In this document: piece after piece, positions 22,744 through 34,232 of the stretch
Layout: every line of letters begins with the position of its first letter
Numbering within the stretch: the stretch's first letter is position 1
Source of the DNA: Rhexocercosporidium sp. MPI-PUGE-AT-0058
Taxonomy: Eukaryota; Ascomycota; Leotiomycetes; Helotiales
Length of the DNA stretch: 64,000 bases
Direction: 5' to 3'
Assembly (NCBI GenBank): GCA_020746875.1
Contig: JAGTJL010000016.1
Location: 1,054,001 to 1,118,000, forward strand
Translations under genes and position numbers: made by a program
Notes under the pieces: generated by a model
What the model was told of the DNA's origin: nothing
The model's database searches: none
The model's input: the letters and a program-made list of their open reading frames with translations, nothing else

Positions 22744-24362
22744 GCTGGGTGCCTTTCCAACCAAGACTATCATGAATCAGAATAAGATGTTGACGGAGGA
22801 TTTGGAGAGATCCATTTTGAACCGATTCGGTGTTAATGCGGCTTCAGGAGGTGGTGGACTTACCTCAAATCGAGAAAATGGGATGTTCGAAAAGCTGCGT
22901 TCAGTGGCTTGGAGATTCATCAGTTATTACTGGTCTGTAATCTTGCCACTCTCCGCGAATGCGCAGATGTGCACAGCGATGCCATTGACCAGGTTTATTT
23001 CTCCTCAAAAGTAGGTCATGAACAAGACCACCCAACAGATAAGGCACTCAATTATTCAGACCTGTATGAAGGTTTACAGAAAATGCTCTCCGAATATGGT
23101 TTGACACATGGAGGAGTAAGGAAAGTCAGCTCCGAGTGTAAGGTCACGCGGTCGTTCCATTACTTAGTTCACTACCTTGACTTCCTTATATTTTAGCCAC
23201 ATTAGAGAATGATTGAACTAAGATGGATTAGGATATAAATGATCTATAATTGGCACCACTGGGCAGTACTAATAGGGTATAACATCTGCAAAAGGTTCTA
23301 AAGTGTTCAAGAGAAGTGTATAATACTGAATCCCCACTACCCTCGTATCGGCCAGTATTTCAGCAAACCTGCATCCACAATTTTGTAAACAGAGATCCTT
23401 ATTCTTATTATCGATCATGTAAGCTATTCAGTCTCCAAGCCAACGCTCTCTGCCTAGGATGATAGTCTCTCTTTCTATTTTTTGAGATCCCGTAGGCGGC
23501 GTGGCTTGTCATCGGCAAGCTTGCTTTGCTGTCATATTCATTTCTCAATGCCCGGAGTTGTAGACAAGAACTCTCAGGTCCGAACACCAGAATTATCCAG
23601 CTTCATAACCATGTCCAAAATTTAGGTGTCTTTTCCGTTTGTTTGATAGCTAATGTCGACAAAGGAATTCAGTAGAGAAATGTGATAAATAGAAATTATG
23701 GGAGCTAAGTTGACTTTATAGCAAGTCACGAATGCAATTTGTAGGGAAAGTAGTAATTGATGAATGTAAGCTTATTATTGTCGAGCTTCGGAAAGGAGAG
23801 AGAATCATAAGTGGTTGCTGCTCCGCAGTTCCATTGGTAAACTTATCCAGATTCCAGAAACTCCACAAGCGAGCCTGGTCACTGAGTTTCGGGATGATAT
23901 TTCAAAGCCTTCCTGAAGCAATGACCGTCAATCGGTTGACCATCGTCGCTATTTTCAAAATCGATTTTTCGCGTTTGCTTCTCATTGGTCTAATCGTTGG
24001 TTTTGAGACCCATCCATTCTTCCTAGGAAGGAGGGCTCTTGTATTGTGGATCCCGCTTACTACATCTTGCGCAATTATCAACGATTGGCCCAATCATCAT
24101 CTCAAGAATGGGATAGCTTTCATCCCCAGAATTGGCAATGCCCTTCATCCTTGAGTAGAGACAAGGCCCATGTAAAGTCCTGGCTAGTCTATTTCGTTTA
24201 AGTGTTATCCATCCATGCAATCGCAAACACCATGCATTGGCTAGTCGGTATTGCATCGGGCATATCTTCAAATGAAGTATATTTCTTAAAGCTCTTGCTC
24301 TTCTACTCGTACAGAATCTTTCTAAACGTTCAGTATTGTCTTGTATTTCAAGAATTTCAACA
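22744..24362. other. Intergenic, divergent spacer
   Basis: Lies between the zinc-finger pseudogene and the amidase, which diverge from it. Plus-strand frames at 22556-23014 and 23732-24154 have no family features and partly lie antisense to the zinc-finger gene. No promoter element is claimed. Confidence 0.45.
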
Positions 24363-26143
24363 ATGTCACCAAAAACCTCAAATTCTTGGAAAGACGTCGC
24401 CGCTAAAAAGCAAGCTGAATGCTTGGCTGCAATTCCATCTGCTTGGATAATTCCTCCAGCAGTACTGAAAGACATCCCGCTAGGTCCTGACTCCGGTACC
24501 AATGTCATTGCTCTCAATATTCCGCGAAAGTCAGGTATCTTGACTGAATCCGAACTGGTCATTACCGAGAAGTACAACGCAACGCAATTGGCAGCGAAAC
24601 TTGCGGGAGGGGAATTTTCCTCGGAGGAAGTGACGGTTGCCTTTTCAAAACGAGCTGCGATTGCACAGCAGCTGGTCAACTGCCTGACAGAGATCTTCTT
24701 TGACCGGGCGTTGGAAAGAGCGAAATTCCTAGATGCTTATTTGGAGGAGCATGGCAAGCCAATAGGCCCTCTTCATGGCCTTCCAATCAGTCTGAAGGAG
24801 TCTTTCAATCTGGAGGGTATCAAGACTACGATCGGCTATATCTCCTATGCAGATAACCCGCCGTTGACGTATAACTCTGCCTTGGTCGATATGCTTCTGG
24901 ATCTTGGTGCTGTTCTCTACGTCAAGACGAACATCCCGCAGGCTTTTATGAGTGCTGATACGCACAATAACCTCTTTGGTCGAACTCTCAACCCTAATAA
25001 CCTCAGTCTCGGTGCTGGTGGCTCGACTGGAGGCGAGGGAGCTCTCATCGCACTTCGAGGATCCGTTTTGGGAGTTGGAACTGATTTAGGCGGGTCAATT
25101 CGCATGCCGTCTCTAGCCTGTGGTATCGTTGGGTTCAAGCCGTCGACTGGACGCATTCCGTACGCTCGAAAGTGTGCTGGGGTGTTGGGTGGATTCTCGA
25201 CAGTGCTTCCTTGCGCGGGGCCAAATTGCACAGATCTTGCAGACGCCCAATTCTTCATGAAGACAGTTATTGATGCAAACCCTTACGAGTATGATTCTAC
25301 AGCACATGAAGTACCTTGGAGGTCTACCAAGTATGAAGCTGGGAGGAAGTTGACCATCGGTGTGCCGGCTGAAAATCCACTGTTCCCACTCCAACCCCCC
25401 GTTAGCCGTGCGCTATTAAGTGCAATGTCCAAACTCAAGGAAGCTGGCCACATATTGATTGACATCCCATACAATCCGGACAACAGTATTGCAACAGCAA
25501 ATGGAATGATGATGAAATATTATCAAGCTGATCCGGATCGCACCCAGCTGAAGAATCTGGATGAAGGAGGCGAACCACTTGTCCCTTCTGTCATAAATAT
25601 GAACTGCTTAGGAACGGCGGGTGACTGGACTGAGTTGTCCCTTGCAGGGCTCGCAGCAATGAACAGGAAGCGTGGTGAGATGATCGAAGCTTGGGGGCAA
25701 GTTTGGGTCGACAAAAAGCTAGATATACTTCTCGGCCCAGGCTGTCAAAGCACTGCCGTCAAACATGATGCGTACAGTTACATTCCTTATACCACCCAAT
25801 GGAATTTGATGGATGTAAGTCGTGAGCCATCTTTTGCTGTCATGAGGTGTTTCTGACAACGTATAGTTCCCAGCAGTCGTTTTCCCATACATGAAGTCCT
25901 CCAAAGAGCTTGACCCAGAACCGAAAGTTTATGCAGCCCCTCAAAAAGGACCAGATTGTAAGTTCGACTCGGGCTGTTTTCGCTTCGTGCTTTCTGCAAA
26001 AATATTTCTGGCTGACAACCAGCGCAGATGATCCTGTTCTACAGGATGGTGCTCCTTGCTCGATCCAAATTATCGCCCGAAGGTTTCAGGATGAGAAGTG
26101 TCTTGCTGCAGCTCGTATCATAGAGGAGGTACTCCGAGGTTGA
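24363..26143 (+). CDS. Amidase signature family hydrolase (acetamidase-like)
   Basis: Three exons (24363-25814, 25867-25957, 26028-26143) give 552 aa, the normal size for fungal amidases. The enzyme hydrolyses an amide to acid plus ammonia through a Ser-cisSer-Lys triad. All three are visible: Lys in PISLKESFN, the cis-Ser in GAGGSTGGEGAL, and the nucleophile Ser in VGTDLGGSIRMP. The C-terminal QDGAPCSIQIIARRFQDEK is the standard family ending. Start at 24363 (MSPKTSNSWKDVAAKKQAEC) fits the family better than the first in-frame ATG at 24336. It converges on a Zn2Cys6 regulator 142 bp away, a layout seen for catabolic enzyme/regulator pairs, but the regulatory link is inference. Substrate unknown. 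Confidence 0.93.
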
Positions 26144-26285
26144 TGGCAGAATTTCCATGTTAGAAATTAGCCCAGACTCAACCGCTCTCCCTATACACGT
26201 AGATAGTCTGCATTGAAATGATCTTATGTGGCCCATCTTAGCGATCGTCCGAGGTCGAAACAATCTCCCAGACAAGAGAAGACCT

Positions 26286-27885
26286 TCAACCAGAATCTAT
26301 GCGCCCTAAGGGGAATAGCGTATGAACCAAGCCCTCTTTGTAAAGAAGTCTGTCCAGGCCTCGGGCCGAGTTGATCGTACCGGAGACATCGCTCGACCTC
26401 CCTGAGGACTCGTTCTCCCAGATTGCATTGATGATGCTTGAGCTTCTGTGTATCTGGCCTGAGTGCGTCCACTGGTGACATTCTGCCATCTTCCTTTGAA
26501 TCAGCTCTTTCTCTTCTTCCGTACGTACTGCGCACGCCAAAATGGTCAAAGGCCAGCAGAAAAACGAGTTGCATGAAGCGTATACCGTGCACTTATCCAC
26601 GAAGAGAAGAGCTTGGGACAGAATATGTCCAATGGTGGGATGTTCAATGCTAGTTTCCGGATTCATGACTTTGAACAAGAAGATCTGTGTTACTAGAATG
26701 TAAAGCAATGCGATCTCTTGCGATTCATGCTCGTCTTCATCCTCGAAATCGAGACCTTCAGTCAGCTGTTGCTGGATGAGGTCGAGCTCGTTCCTGAAAC
26801 CGATGGCCATGGCCAAGTTTGGTGGTTTCAAGGGAGTTTTACGACTTAGTCGTGTGACCTCAAAGATGATCTTGAAAAGATCAAACTGCAATCCAAGTAT
26901 GGGCGAGTTTGCCAGCTTGGAAGCTTCGGGATAGGGCATAACTTCATCATACCCTTGGAGGTCGGACCAATCAAATTGTTGGGCAACACCGTCGATGTCG
27001 TGTGCACTGTAAAGAATCGAGTATGTAGCGAGATGATATACAAACGCCTCAGCTGCGATTCTGTGGAAAGGTCTCTGCTGATCGGGAAGCGCATGGTTGA
27101 GCTTTCTGATGTGGAAGAGCTGTGCTAAGCCTCCCAGATGTAACATAACATTGCTACATAAGTCGAAACGAGATGTCTATTGAACAGTCAGCTCTGACAT
27201 AGAAATTTGCTTCTTGTCTTACCTCGAAGATCACCATGAATGCTATCAGTACAAGAAGCCATTCCTCGGTACCGTTAACTTCGCCTGCTCTGATGCTACG
27301 GGAAACTGCATTGACCGATGGATTGTAAAACTTCGTAGCTTCGATTGCACACTTTTTGTTGTTCTGGCTAATTCGAAGCGCCGCAATGCCTAGAAATACA
27401 TTCATGATGTCGGGTCTTTCGAATCCAAACTGAAAGACGTCCTGGTAAGTAGAATACAATGGATGGGCATGGCGACGGATAGCTGTCGGTAAAGTACAAG
27501 TTGAGAAGTGATGGAAGAGCAACTTCTCCTGCCCTTCGCCAAAGTCAGTGGGGTACCAATCAATCTGGACCTGAGGGTTGTAATGCTCGATGGCATGTGA
27601 GACTTGAGTTTCTTCGACCTGTTTTAAGAGATAACTTGTGGCCAAGGTCAAGATCTCTTGCGGAGGCGAGCTGTTGGCTGGAGAGGGCGAAACATTTGCT
27701 GAACTTGCTCTCCTTTTCCCATAGCGGCCATCAGCGAAGACAGTTGGCCATACACATTCGCGCTTGTAGTGTAGACAAGGTCGGCACGAAGGCTTCATCT
27801 CGTCGCATTTCTTCTTCTGTTTCCTGCACCCGACGCAACCTGTTTTGGCCCTTAGCCGTGGGCGAGTTGGCTTGGATGCCATCAC
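26286..27885 (-). CDS. Zn2Cys6 transcription factor
   Basis: Two exons (27223-27885 and 26286-27176, 46-nt intron) give 517 aa. Near the N-terminus is the fungal binuclear cluster: TGCVGCRKQKKKCDEMKPSC then CLHYKREC, with six Cys in C-x2-C-x6-C-x5-C-x2-C-x6-C spacing, followed by a basic/Ser-rich linker. The remainder resembles the fungal-specific transcription-factor regulatory region (helical, with FHHFSTCTLPTA, RPDIMNVFLGIAALRI and LLVLIAFMVIFE), as in other sterol-uptake/UPC2-like or generic regulators. Two ATGs at the start (27885 and 27882) give the same protein apart from one Met. Tail-to-tail neighbour of the amidase. Target genes unknown. Confidence 0.9.
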
Positions 27886-28792
27886 ACATGGGAGTAGAGT
27901 TCTTTCAAGGTAGGTGTTCGTCCCGAGTAGATAGGTGAGGATGGAATTGGGATGGCTCCATCTGATGTAGTTGGAGTGTAGTTGGATGATTAGAAAGTGG
28001 GGATCTGGAATAGCAGATCCTCGTGACTTTTCATTGTGCAGCCAACATGCGGCGCGCTCCTTGCAACATTTTAGCGACTATTGACCCAAAATCCCAGCGA
28101 TATGTCGCTAAATTTTAATCTGTACTACCCTGGAGCGTCAGAACCTGGAAAGTTGCCATGTCGTTTTAGTACTCGCCACAGGCGTTACGAAGAAAGTGCA
28201 CGAATTATGCTGATAGATTTTTGTGCTATGTATAGACGGATTGTTCAGTCCTGTTTTTCATTTGAGTAAAGAGGTAACTTTGTAGCTTGTTTTCTTTCCT
28301 TAGAAAGTTGCATCTGCTTGGGTTCTAGTTTCCACAAAGTCTTCAAAATCATACAGATATCATTCATTAATTTAGATTATAGTACTGTATTACGGTGATG
28401 CAAAGGTATCCTACTACTAGGTCCAGATTAATTCATATTCACATCAAGTACCAAAAATTTGAACTACTACTAATCCTCTTTGTATATAAATATCGAATTA
28501 CCACTCTATGTGAAGGCCTAAAGTCTTGTATATCAGGTGCCAAATGTCTGATAAACTGAAGCATTATCAGGTGGCGGAGACAAACAAAGTACAGCCCACC
28601 ATGAAAAGGCCCACAAAATGAACGTCATGTCACATCGTCCGATATTACTCTCAAGACCTATAGCAACTTCATGGCTAATCGTCCCAGAATTGATTAGATC
28701 CAAGATTTTCTACTCTTTCCTATTTAAGATTCCATAACTGTCTACTTGGCCACACGTCCCACCCTCTCAAGCCAAAATTATATACGAGCCGC
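27886..28792. other. Intergenic, AT-rich
   Basis: Promoter side of the Zn2Cys6 gene and 3' side of the SprT-like gene. Short frame at 28081-28269 is unsupported. Nothing else seen. Confidence 0.5.
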
Positions 28793-29644
28793 TCAATTAT
28801 CTACACCCCACTTCCTCCTAACATCGACAGGAATAGCCTCCCTATAAGCATCATCCTCAAACGAGAAGTCTCCCAAAGCCATATCAAGCCTAACACCCAA
28901 CAACGGCTCCGTCACCTCCTCAATCCGCAACGCCGTCCACATCCAAGCCATTCCATGCCCCGTACTCCCAATCATCTGCTCCTGCCTCCCCACACAGCTA
29001 GCACTACACCCACAAGTATAGACCCTGAAGTACGCATGCAGCATCTCATGTAATAGCGTCTCGAGATAATCATTCAAGCGAAACGCCCTACTCGCTTCGG
29101 TGTACCGCTCCGTCGTATCTTGTATAGCAATCAGATTTACATACCCATCGGGGATAACAGTACATCCCACACGATGTGTAGCTCCTAATTTCGCGCCCAT
29201 ACTGCCTGGAGGGCAAACAGCGATTTCGCAGAGCCCGAGAAGTGAGTTGAAGAAGAAGATATCGTCGAAAGCCCTGTAGAAACCCCTGAACATCTTCTCG
29301 TTCTCGAGTGCCTTCAAAGGTTTGCTGTGTAGATAGCGGTCTTTCAAAGTGCGGAAGCGCTTGATTGCTTTTCTTTGATATGGTGATGGTGATGAGAGGT
29401 GGTTGATGGATCGTTCTAGATTGTACCAGAGATCCTCGGGACTTTCGCCGTAGAAGACCATTTTGTTGATGATGGCAGGGTTTAGATCGCTGGATAAGCT
29501 TACGTCGATGTTCTCGGGATGGCTGTGGCCGGGACGATGACTGGTTTCGTTGCAGACGAATTCGGCAAAGGAACTGCAAGGATAGGGGTTTCCTGCGAGA
29601 GTTCGTATTTTGGTAATGTCAAATTGACCGGACTGGATGCTCAT
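28793..29644 (-). CDS. SprT-like metalloprotease-family protein, intact
   Basis: A single-exon 283-aa frame. It carries the zinc-binding signature ETLLHEMLHAYFRVY (HExxH) and a later GSTGHGMAWMW segment giving the third His, as in SprT/SPRTN-type domains. A CGCSASC cluster sits between the two. The N-terminal half (MVFYGESPEDLWYNLER, FDDIFFFNSLLGLCEIAVCP) is shared with the broken paralogue at 17440-18465. SPRTN enzymes act on DNA-protein crosslinks, but these short fungal SprT-like proteins are often of unknown role, so that function should not be assumed. The frame is open throughout with no lesion. First ATG at 29642-29644 is used (MSIQSGQFDITKIR). Confidence 0.8.
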   Translation of the reverse strand: MSIQSGQFDITKIRTLAGNPYPCSSFAEFVCNETSHRPGHSHPENIDVSLSSDLNPAIINKMVFYGESPEDLWYNLERSINHLSSPSPYQRKAIKRFRTLKDRYLHSKPLKALENEKMFRGFYRAFDDIFFFNSLLGLCEIAVCPPGSMGAKLGATHRVGCTVIPDGYVNLIAIQDTTERYTEASRAFRLNDYLETLLHEMLHAYFRVYTCGCSASCVGRQEQMIGSTGHGMAWMWTALRIEEVTEPLLGVRLDMALGDFSFEDDAYREAIPVDVRRKWGVDN

Positions 29645-30801
29645 GGTGAAGATCGCTACGTAAAAAGAGATTGGGTAGGACTGGCTGGGTGAAACGAACA
29701 GAATAGACCGAGCAACTGTGGGCTGTAGATTCAGTTTTCAAATACGAATCTGAAGGGGGGGTATGAAGTCTTGAATACAGAGCGACCAGCGCAGAAAATA
29801 AGTTGAAGTTTGGGGAAAGAGCGGGAAGTAGATGGATAGAGAGCCAGATGTTGAGCAGGAAGCTGGAGGAGACTCACAAACCAATATACTTTCCCAACGC
29901 CATTCCCATTTGCATCATGATGTCTCTCTAGGTAAACATACTTGAATGCAAAGCACCTCACTCAGGCTTCAGTCAGGCGCTCACCGGACCTCGTATTCGA
30001 CCTCGACCGTGGCTAGACCAGCTGAGAACCGCACGATTACCATTGTAAACACAAGAGACAAGAGAACGTCACACACAACAAAGAAGAAAAATTGTGCATT
30101 TTCTCGATTTATACCAAACAGAAATATTTTCACCGAGAAACTGTATCGTGACAATATCTAACAAAGGAAGTGAAGACCCTCAGTTGGTTCGTGCCGCAAG
30201 GACAACCTAGACGAGACCAGGTCTGTGATTTGGATTCGGTCGAGGCTGAGTCGAAGCGAGGGGCAAGGGGCGAAAAAGGGGTGGTTGAGATTGATAAAGA
30301 ATTTACTGAAGGAACAAAGGGATGCGGCTGAATTGCCAAATATAGAAAGCAAGGTAATGAAAGGAGAAGAGGGGAGAAGAGAGGAATGAAACGGTCCCTT
30401 TGTAAGGAGTATTGGTGTACTGTATTCGGCGGATATTGAAGTATTATGTTGTGCACTAGAGAGGATTGGAGAAGGAGGCATCTCTAGATCCGGTTCTTGG
30501 GAAAGGGGGGGTGTGCACGTGATTGAAATATAAGAGAGCCCTGGAGGGGAGAAAGCCGCGAAGTGCGATGTGCGATGTGAGGCTATTCGCGACATTGACC
30601 TTCATTACCGAAGAGAATTGGAACTAAGTGATCCACGCATGCAAAAAAAAAGCCAGCGTACTGGGGTAATAGGTCTAAAGAATAACACTGAAGAAGAAAC
30701 ATGCAATATCCTCAATCCAATCCCTCCTACCCACAATAAAGATGATTCCCAACAACGCCCATTATCAATTAAAGGAACACAAAAGAAAAGAATAACAGAC
30801 A
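29645..30801. other. Intergenic, nothing recognised
   Basis: Open frames at 30130-30595 (minus) are Ser/Pro-rich and of low complexity and look like chance. No RNA gene seen. A run of nine A at about 30644-30652 is the only homopolymer. Confidence 0.45.
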
Positions 30802-33272
30802 TTATTTAAGGCGTTCTGCCAACGCCGCGTAATCAAAGTCATCGTGGTCGGCTTCCCACTCTTGGACTTTCAGTTCGGTGGACACGTTCTCGTTGATGAT
30901 TTCGGGCAGTTGTTCAAGTGTGACTTCGTCGTAGCTGCGCTTGATTTCGTCAACATTTCGGTGGTTGTCTATCCATGGGAGGAGCTTCTGTTCAATGTTT
31001 TGCTCGATGTAATTCGCTGAGCCTTTAACAGGGCTGTTGCTGACGTTCTCAGTCCACTCCTTGTCACCCGTTTCCTCAACTGTGCTGTGGTCCCATGTTT
31101 TACCATCAATAGGTAGGTCCGGCCAAGCTTGAGTTTTCGTATCGTTGGAATCCCATCCCAGTGCTGGCGTGCTAGCTGGTATGGTGTAGTTTGCCCAGAT
31201 AGGATCGGTATCGAAACCCTCTGTAACGGGCAGTTGCCAGCCTTGGGATGCTTCGAAGTCGTTCAGATGGACGTGCGAGTTGGAGAGGAAGTTGTCAATG
31301 TTGGCTGCGACGTCGTTGTCCACCAGTGTTGAATCACTGTCGATCGTGGTTGTGTTTGAAACAAAGCTTAGGTTTTCGCTTGGCATGTCGTAGGATTGAC
31401 TGTATCCGTAATTTGGAGGAGCGAAAGGAGATTGCAGACCTGCGGTATGGGGTGGGGTGGCGAGTCCTTGGACGAAAGGGTCCATCATTCTGGGATGCTG
31501 AAGTTGGAGAGGCGTGTCGGACCAGCTGTTGAAATTCTCATTCATGCTGGCTTGTAGATGATGACTTGGATGTGGTGATGGCGACATGCACATCCGGCGA
31601 GGTACTGGGGTTGGATCAAGATATCGCCAGTTCGTACCATTGCGCTCACTGCTTGACGCTTGACCGAAGGTCCAAAGAAGAATTGTCCTTCGCACAAAAG
31701 GCGAATTAGGTCCAGCCGCTGATTGTACTTCTTGGTACATCGAGATTAGATCCACATATTCACGAGCTGGCCGTGTGGTGCCCATGCCTGTGTTGAACGA
31801 ATGCGCTTGCTTCTCCTCGTACTTGGACTGAATGCTTCGCAGGCACGAGAAGGCCTGCGCCCAGGGACTTGCTGGAAATGGAACTTTGATTCGAGTCTCT
31901 CCATCGATCATTGAAGCCACATCAACAGTGAAAGGCTGCGCTTCCAAAGGTGGATCTGATATCTGGTCACGGTAGAGTTCTGGAGGCTTGCTGAGAGTTG
32001 TGACAATCCTCCATTCAGTATCGTACTGTCTACCAGGCATCGAGAGAACCATTCTGCTACAGAGCTCTGATCCTTCGGGTGGTTGGGTTGTAAGCAGATT
32101 CAGCGACGCCTCCATGTGAATGATTTCGCAATCTAGCTCTCCTGAAAGGTAGAGTTGCTGCAGTAATGGAAATCTCTGCCTCCAGGTTGGGATTGAATCC
32201 AGACTATCCCGTTGTCTTTGCGCCGAGAGTCGCGAGAACTTGTGCGCCACTAGGCCTTCATCGTAGAGATCCTCCTCGCGCACATCATGATGGCGTTCGT
32301 CGATCGATAAGGACGAGGATGTCATAAGCAACCAGAAGAGGACGGGTCTTATTGGGGAATTAGGGGTCGCCAAAACTTGGCTTGGTTGCTCATGGTAGCC
32401 ATATTTATTCCTAGGCAGGCGCCCCATTGAGAGTGCCCTCAAACAAGGATCGTCCTTGAAAGAATCCTCGAAACCATTCTTTGGATCTGCGTTTGGAGGA
32501 AACATCCGATTATCTGCACATTATTAGCGAAATGATACGCACAGTGACATCGTAACATACATGCTGGGTGCTCCTTAAACAAGGCTTTGAGAACTTGAAT
32601 GTGGCTTGAAACCTGCTTCCGAGTTCTCCTCATGGAATCGTCAGGACGTGCTCCAGGAGGAAGGGACTCAAGGTAAGCAAGCCACAGATATACTCTGATA
32701 AGCTCATTACGACCATGAGGTTTGCCTTCGTAAGAGAACTTCCTCCGACCCATCTTTGGTAGGTACATGAGTGCTGTGGCATTGTCAGTTGTTTGAACAG
32801 GCGATCATGGGGAAGTAATGTTACCATCAAGAAATGCATCTTCCAATACTTCCGGCCATATTTTGTCCTCATCGCTACCCTCTCGATTTTGACGAGCACG
32901 GTAAGCTTGATATTGAGACGACTCGACAATAGGATTTCGGTTGAATCTTAACTGTCGTTGACGACGAGTACCTTGCCGTCGAAGTTCTAAGGTTTGTCCT
33001 ACGGATTGGCGGTGTGGTTGAGAAGGTACGGTGGGGGTGGAGTACATGGGCTTCTCCACCCGAGGTTGGTGTCCTTTTCTATCATGATAAAGCCCTACTG
33101 AAGCCAGGATGTTATGCTGGGCGTTCCCAGCCGAATTTGCAAGAGGCGGTCGGGCCCTAGAAAGTCCACTGGGGCTGTCCAGTGGGAGTTGAAGTGTGTA
33201 ATTTGAAGACAAGATGTGTCGACGGTGGTCCATCGATCGTGTAACTGGGCAGTTAAGAATGTGTCGCCTCAC
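30802..33272 (-). CDS. abaA: TEA/ATTS-domain transcription factor, AbaA type
   Basis: Three exons (32825-33272, 32561-32773, 30802-32513; introns 51 and 47 nt) give 790 aa from the first ATG, or 777 aa from MDHRRHILSS at 33233. AbaA controls conidiophore development in aspergilli downstream of BrlA; in other ascomycetes its role varies. The TEA DNA-binding domain spans both introns: IWPEVLEDAFLDALMYLPKM, GRRKFSYEGKPHGRNELIRV, then a 16-residue linker, then RRTRKQVSSHIQVLKALFKE. The linker (LESLPPGARPDDSMRR) between helices is longer than in A. nidulans, as I recall for other classes. The long C-terminal exon has a FWLLMTSSSLSIDERHH segment and Ser/Pro/Gln-rich, acidic regions consistent with activation. 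Gene intact; it follows MRD1 on the same strand. Confidence 0.9.
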
Positions 33273-34232
33273 TTAACCACTTTGGCAGGTCTACAGTGTC
33301 GTCACCGGGACATTCACAGGTACATTCGTAAGCTTTCGTAAAGGTTGGGTGCAATGAGCTTCTGTTGGCCAAAGAAGGATAAGGATTGCAGTAAAAAATG
33401 TTTGGAGGAATGGCAGCGAGGAAGTTGAAGGACGGAATGTTAACAAGTGCCTTGAGAATGGAAGAGCAGATTCAGGCTTATAAGAGGAAGGGTCATGACC
33501 TCTGCAGAAATCGAGCCGTGTAGACATGAAAGACGTCTGGAAGGTTTGCATGCAGGGTGGCTGCGTCGGATTGGACCAGCTCGAACGACGAGGTGCCCGG
33601 AAGCGTACTCAGTCCATACAACTTCCCAGCGCCACAATATTAAAGACAGGGCCATGATTCCCAACAACAGGAGTGGTCACGTTTGGTCTCTCGACGCAAG
33701 GACAACTACCTGTGAATGAAAATGATGCCTTAGAAGATCGTTCCTGTAGTGATTGGAGGAATGCTTCATCTTGGACGGGTATGTGCCACTCTACCCAGAC
33801 CAGACAAGCTCGGGACTACAGTAGTATGTGCTACCAACACGTGGGGGCAACCTGCCAAATGCGAGAACGCAAGAGAATGAGAGTCATCAATGGACAGATT
33901 ACGAAAAACCATACCACAACAAGCTTAGTAACTTTTCAACGCTGAAAAATAATTTGTAGGAAGGGCAGAAGAGCTCACATGGGCCAGACAGTTTTGGGTC
34001 TAACAATGGCTGGGAATATCGAATATCATGGATTGCGGGGTACCGATAATTGGAGAGGCATTCACTGGAACGCACAGACAGGGGCCACGCAGTTGGAAAG
34101 GAGGTGTATAGATTCTGTGTAGAGGGATGGCTGCCGAAGACGGTTGCGGCACCTGCGGCAAGGGAGGTAAACGCCTACGCAAACCGAGATTTAATTCTGC
34201 CAAGGAGGCGAGATGCCTTCATCCAGACCCCC
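33273..34232. other. abaA upstream / MRD1 downstream spacer
   Basis: About 960 bp. It contains a minus-strand open frame at 33291-33551 directly ahead of abaA that could act as an upstream ORF in a long leader, but nothing proves transcription. No other feature seen. Confidence 0.4.

Noticed and set aside
22556..24154. Plus-strand ORFs ahead of the amidase
   Set aside because: Partly antisense to the zinc-finger gene and without motifs.
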